In this document: piece after piece, positions 61,845-64,000 of the stretch
Numbering within the stretch: position 1 is the stretch's first letter
Layout of the letters: each line of letters starts with the position of its first letter
Origin: Pantoea sp. A4
GTDB lineage: Bacteria > Pseudomonadota > Gammaproteobacteria > Enterobacterales > Enterobacteriaceae
Length of the DNA: 64,000 nucleotides
Assembly: GCF_000295955.2 (NCBI RefSeq)
Contig: NZ_ALXE01000017.1
Coordinates: 124,001 to 188,000 of the forward strand
Reading direction: 5' to 3'
Notes under the pieces: generated by a model
Told to the model about the DNA's origin: nothing
The model's input: the letters and a program-made list of their open reading frames with translations, nothing else
Databases searched by the model: none
Program-made: the position numbers and the translations under genes

Positions 61845-63052
61845 AGGTTTATCTTCTGAAGGAAAAATTATTAATTTCTTTTACCCCTGTTCTGAACGTT
61901 GCCATTAAAGTTTATGTCGATAATGGCCTTATTCTCTCCGATATTTATCATGAGGGAAATATTCAGCCCCGTGAAATGGACTGTGGGATACCATTATTTA
62001 ACGTTGGTGTGATGGGACGAGATGCTGTTAATCATTTGATGTATCTACTTGGCAGGCAGCCTGATGATGAGCTGATATCTCAACTGAGATACTTGGATGC
62101 ACAGGTTGAGTTATTTAACTCGCTGTTATCAAGCCGCACGCTGATTGAACTCTTCAGTGACTGCCCAAATCTGGTCTGGATGATAGTACTGCATAATTAT
62201 TTTTCGCAAGGTGCTCACGTTTACGAATACCTGTCCAGAATGAAAAGACGGCATTTAATTTCCTGGCTGAATGATATACCATCCACCGAGAATCGCGTCA
62301 GAATACTGAAGAAAACCACACTGTTATCCGGCAGGAGGGAAGAGCTCAGATGGCTGGCTCGGTCCCTATGTAATGATGAAATTATGGATGCATATAAACA
62401 TCATGATGTTATATCACTTCAGGAGCTTTATCTTTCACTCCGCTACCGCATCCTGGCAGGCTCGCAGCTGCTGAAGTCGCTGACTCTCCAGAGTAAACCT
62501 TACCTCAGGGACTATAAACCGGGGATGTCCTCACTCGTACATATTGTTAAGGACAGCATCAGGATCGGTGAAAATATCGGGATAAAAAAAGCGACCAGTA
62601 TAGTGCTCAATTGCCGGAGCCGGGAGGAAGTTAGGGCATTACATGATGAGTGGTCAAATCGACTTCTGGAAACCACCAAATATATTCAGCAGGATATTTT
62701 CTTTGAAGAACCCAGCCTGATGCCTGCTACAGGCATTAAGTTTATCGCTTCTGTGAACGCCCTGATAACCGAGGGTAGGGAAATGAAGCACTGCGTTGCC
62801 TCCTACAAGTCAAGAGCTTTATCCGGAGACGCTTACATATATTCTGTCTGTACTTCACGCGGTGTGAGAGCCACGGTTGAGCTCGTTTTATCTAACGGAA
62901 CTTATATTCCAGTCCAAATGAAAGGAAAAGAAAACTCGACACTGGACGATCTTACAATTAATTCTATTACTGGCTGGTTAGAAAAGGAAAATAAAAGGCT
63001 TATTGCAGCTCTGGAGCACCTTTCGCAATCTGTGGAAATCCAATCAGCTTAA
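61841..63052 (+). CDS. PcfJ-domain protein
   Basis: 403 residues. The carboxy-terminal third has the PcfJ-like pattern: GREMKHCVASYKSRALSGDA, with the conserved HCV core, then YSVCTSRGVRATVELVLS and PVQMKGKENSTLDD. The amino part (about 1-270) is helical and unassigned. PcfJ proteins occur on conjugative plasmids and other mobile elements; their biochemical function is unknown. Coupled to the small membrane protein upstream. Confidence 0.75.
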   Translation: MKVYLLKEKLLISFTPVLNVAIKVYVDNGLILSDIYHEGNIQPREMDCGIPLFNVGVMGRDAVNHLMYLLGRQPDDELISQLRYLDAQVELFNSLLSSRTLIELFSDCPNLVWMIVLHNYFSQGAHVYEYLSRMKRRHLISWLNDIPSTENRVRILKKTTLLSGRREELRWLARSLCNDEIMDAYKHHDVISLQELYLSLRYRILAGSQLLKSLTLQSKPYLRDYKPGMSSLVHIVKDSIRIGENIGIKKATSIVLNCRSREEVRALHDEWSNRLLETTKYIQQDIFFEEPSLMPATGIKFIASVNALITEGREMKHCVASYKSRALSGDAYIYSVCTSRGVRATVELVLSNGTYIPVQMKGKENSTLDDLTINSITGWLEKENKRLIAALEHLSQSVEIQSA

Positions 63053-63506
63053 CATTTCGCAGACACTTTAGTGGCAACAGGCTGACTGATGTCGAGCCGG
63101 TATTTTTATATTCACAAACATAACAGCCCTGGAAAACATCCGCATCTCCCCGTACGACATTAGCGTTTTTGAGTAACAACAAAATCTATTCTTGTGTAAA
63201 CTCTTATGTTAAATACCTCTGGATATGTTTTACGGGAGTAGTTCGATGTTGAGTGTGATACAGTGTGCTTTATGCTTTTGAAAAGCAGATGCATAGCTAT
63301 AACTTGTTGAATTAATAATAAACACTCGGCGTAGTCGGGGGTATGGCAGAAAAAATATCACTCATACTGATTAACACTAAATTAATTGATTTCGGTGGGG
63401 AGGTAATAATATGGAGAATATCTTCTTTAATTATCACCACCCTTATTTCATGAGATCCTCCTGGAGGGATTCATAAAATAAGGGTGGTAATATAAGTCAT
63501 GTTAGT
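63053..63506. other. Convergent intergenic region with long hairpin
   Basis: No supported gene. The only structure seen is the inverted repeat at 63436-63488. The rest is AT-rich. Confidence 0.5.
63436..63488. terminator. Large inverted repeat between convergent genes
   Basis: Perfect 13-bp arms ACCACCCTTATTT (63436-63448) and AAATAAGGGTGGT (63476-63488) enclose 27 bases that include the palindrome CTCCTGGAG. It lies 19 bp beyond the stop of the leftward gene; the A-rich side of the stem gives a T-rich strand for leftward transcripts. Probable terminator; a small mobile repeat is an alternative. Confidence 0.5.
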
Positions 63507-64000
63507 TTATGGTTTTTTTTCCTCATTTGTTTCTTTATTTATTACCTCAAGGTTTTTATTCATTTTTTCTATAAGGCTATCTATGCTTTTTTGTTGCTGA
63601 ATGCTTTTTTTATGTTCGTTGTGAAGTTGATAAGTCAGTGTGGCTGGTATTGATAAAAATACTAAGAATAGCACTAGCTCTGTTCTTTTTTTTATTTTTA
63701 AATATCTTCTCTCGCCGGATTTAACGGTTTCCCAGCTTGACTTCAATAATGGAGAGGCATGTACCCTTATTAGGTCTGAGTCCTCCATTACGTCGTCATA
63801 TTTTAAATCATTCAAATGCTCTCTGGCTGACTCAATTGCAGATATCAATTTTCTTTCTGCGCTTTCCTCGTTAAGCTCAACCTCTTTGTGATTAAGTCTT
63901 AATCGTATTTTCGTTATACATTCTATGGCTATTTTTCGTTGCTCTACTATTTCAGATAACCAAGATAGATGCTCGTTAGATGCTATGGTTTCAGGGAGTT
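63507..64000 (-). CDS. Unidentified membrane protein, partial
   Basis: The frame stays open from the right edge, so the 5' end is missing and the ATG at 63848 is internal. About 164 residues are visible. Highly charged helical sequence (EIVEQRKIAIECITKIRLRL, then ESAREHLNDLKYDDVMED) is followed by SGERRYLKIKKRTE, a single membrane helix LVLFLVFLSIPATLTYQL, and a Lys/Glu-rich coiled tail (SIQQQKSIDSLIEKMNKNLE). The helical part plus carboxy-terminal membrane anchor is seen in some phage-defence effectors, but no family was recognised. Confidence 0.6.
   Translation of the reverse strand, partial: LPETIASNEHLSWLSEIVEQRKIAIECITKIRLRLNHKEVELNEESAERKLISAIESAREHLNDLKYDDVMEDSDLIRVHASPLLKSSWETVKSGERRYLKIKKRTELVLFLVFLSIPATLTYQLHNEHKKSIQQQKSIDSLIEKMNKNLEVINKETNEEKKP

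Noticed and set aside
1..64000. tRNA, rRNA and riboswitch genes
   Set aside because: No cloverleaf, rRNA or recognised riboswitch sequence was seen on either strand, though a covariance search was not possible.

Overview
The window looks like accessory DNA, possibly a large plasmid or island, from a plant-associated Erwinia or a close relative (Erwiniaceae). Pointers are a pectin-type family 28 glycoside hydrolase, a membrane glucose dehydrogenase, many catabolic transporters, an H-NS paralogue, close similarity of several genes to enterobacterial microcin genes, and a gene set that fits the Fe(II) chelator proferrorosamine A, known from Erwinia rhapontici. Assignments are from reading the sequence; no database search was run.

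Layout. 1-5.0 kb: partial GH28 enzyme, then a hydroxy-acid catabolic module (MFS importer, IclR regulator, RraA-type aldolase, D-2-hydroxyacid dehydrogenase) in which two promoters share an almost identical 38-bp element. 5.1-8.5 kb: LysR regulator, paired YdcZ-type membrane proteins and an MmgE/PrpD protein. 8.5-25.1 kb: export/uptake and biosynthesis of a small pyridine metallophore. It holds a DHA2 exporter, TetR regulator, Tat-type binding protein, TonB receptor, carrier protein, aryl-acid AMP ligase, type II thioesterase, cysteine-synthase-like PLP enzyme, an unknown protein, a NikD-like picolinate-forming oxidase, a KS-AT-ACP polyketide synthase, an amino-acid dehydrogenase of the Leu/Phe/Val family and a SUMF1-type protein. 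Three promoters of this region carry the same operator in the same register. The enzymes suggest lysine to piperideine-2-carboxylate to picolinate, one malonyl extension, and addition to a serine-derived aminoacrylate, giving 2-(2-pyridyl)-1-pyrroline-5-carboxylate. 25.2-26.6 kb: H-NS paralogue and aldo/keto reductase.

27.2-41.8 kb: amine/amino-acid catabolism (FAD oxidase and MFS carrier; amino-acid ABC importer, DapA-like lyase, DadA-like dehydrogenase, aldehyde dehydrogenase, GntR regulator, SDR) followed by PQQ glucose dehydrogenase. The ABC and gcd promoters share architecture and a common operator-like element. 42.0-49.8 kb: a complete-looking class IIb siderophore-microcin cluster: IroB-type C-glucosyltransferase, MchC- and MchD-like attachment proteins, CvaA/MchE and CvaB/MchF exporters, an 87-residue precursor with a Ser-rich C-terminus, and a small two-helix membrane protein likely to be immunity. 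A strong Fur box lies in its divergent promoter region. 50.3-56.7 kb: betaine/choline-type ABC importer, flavin monooxygenase, PhnD-like protein and a membrane desaturase. 57.2-59.6 kb: a very AT-rich AAA ATPase/HNH pair resembling Septu (PtuAB) with an unusual amino-terminal extension. 60.0-61.1 kb: broken Cre-like recombinase. 61.5-64 kb: PcfJ-type protein with a small membrane partner, and an unidentified partial membrane protein.

Most notable are the siderophore-microcin with an unfamiliar precursor and the pyridyl metallophore cluster: one chromosomal neighbourhood joins an iron chelator system to a siderophore-mimicking toxin.
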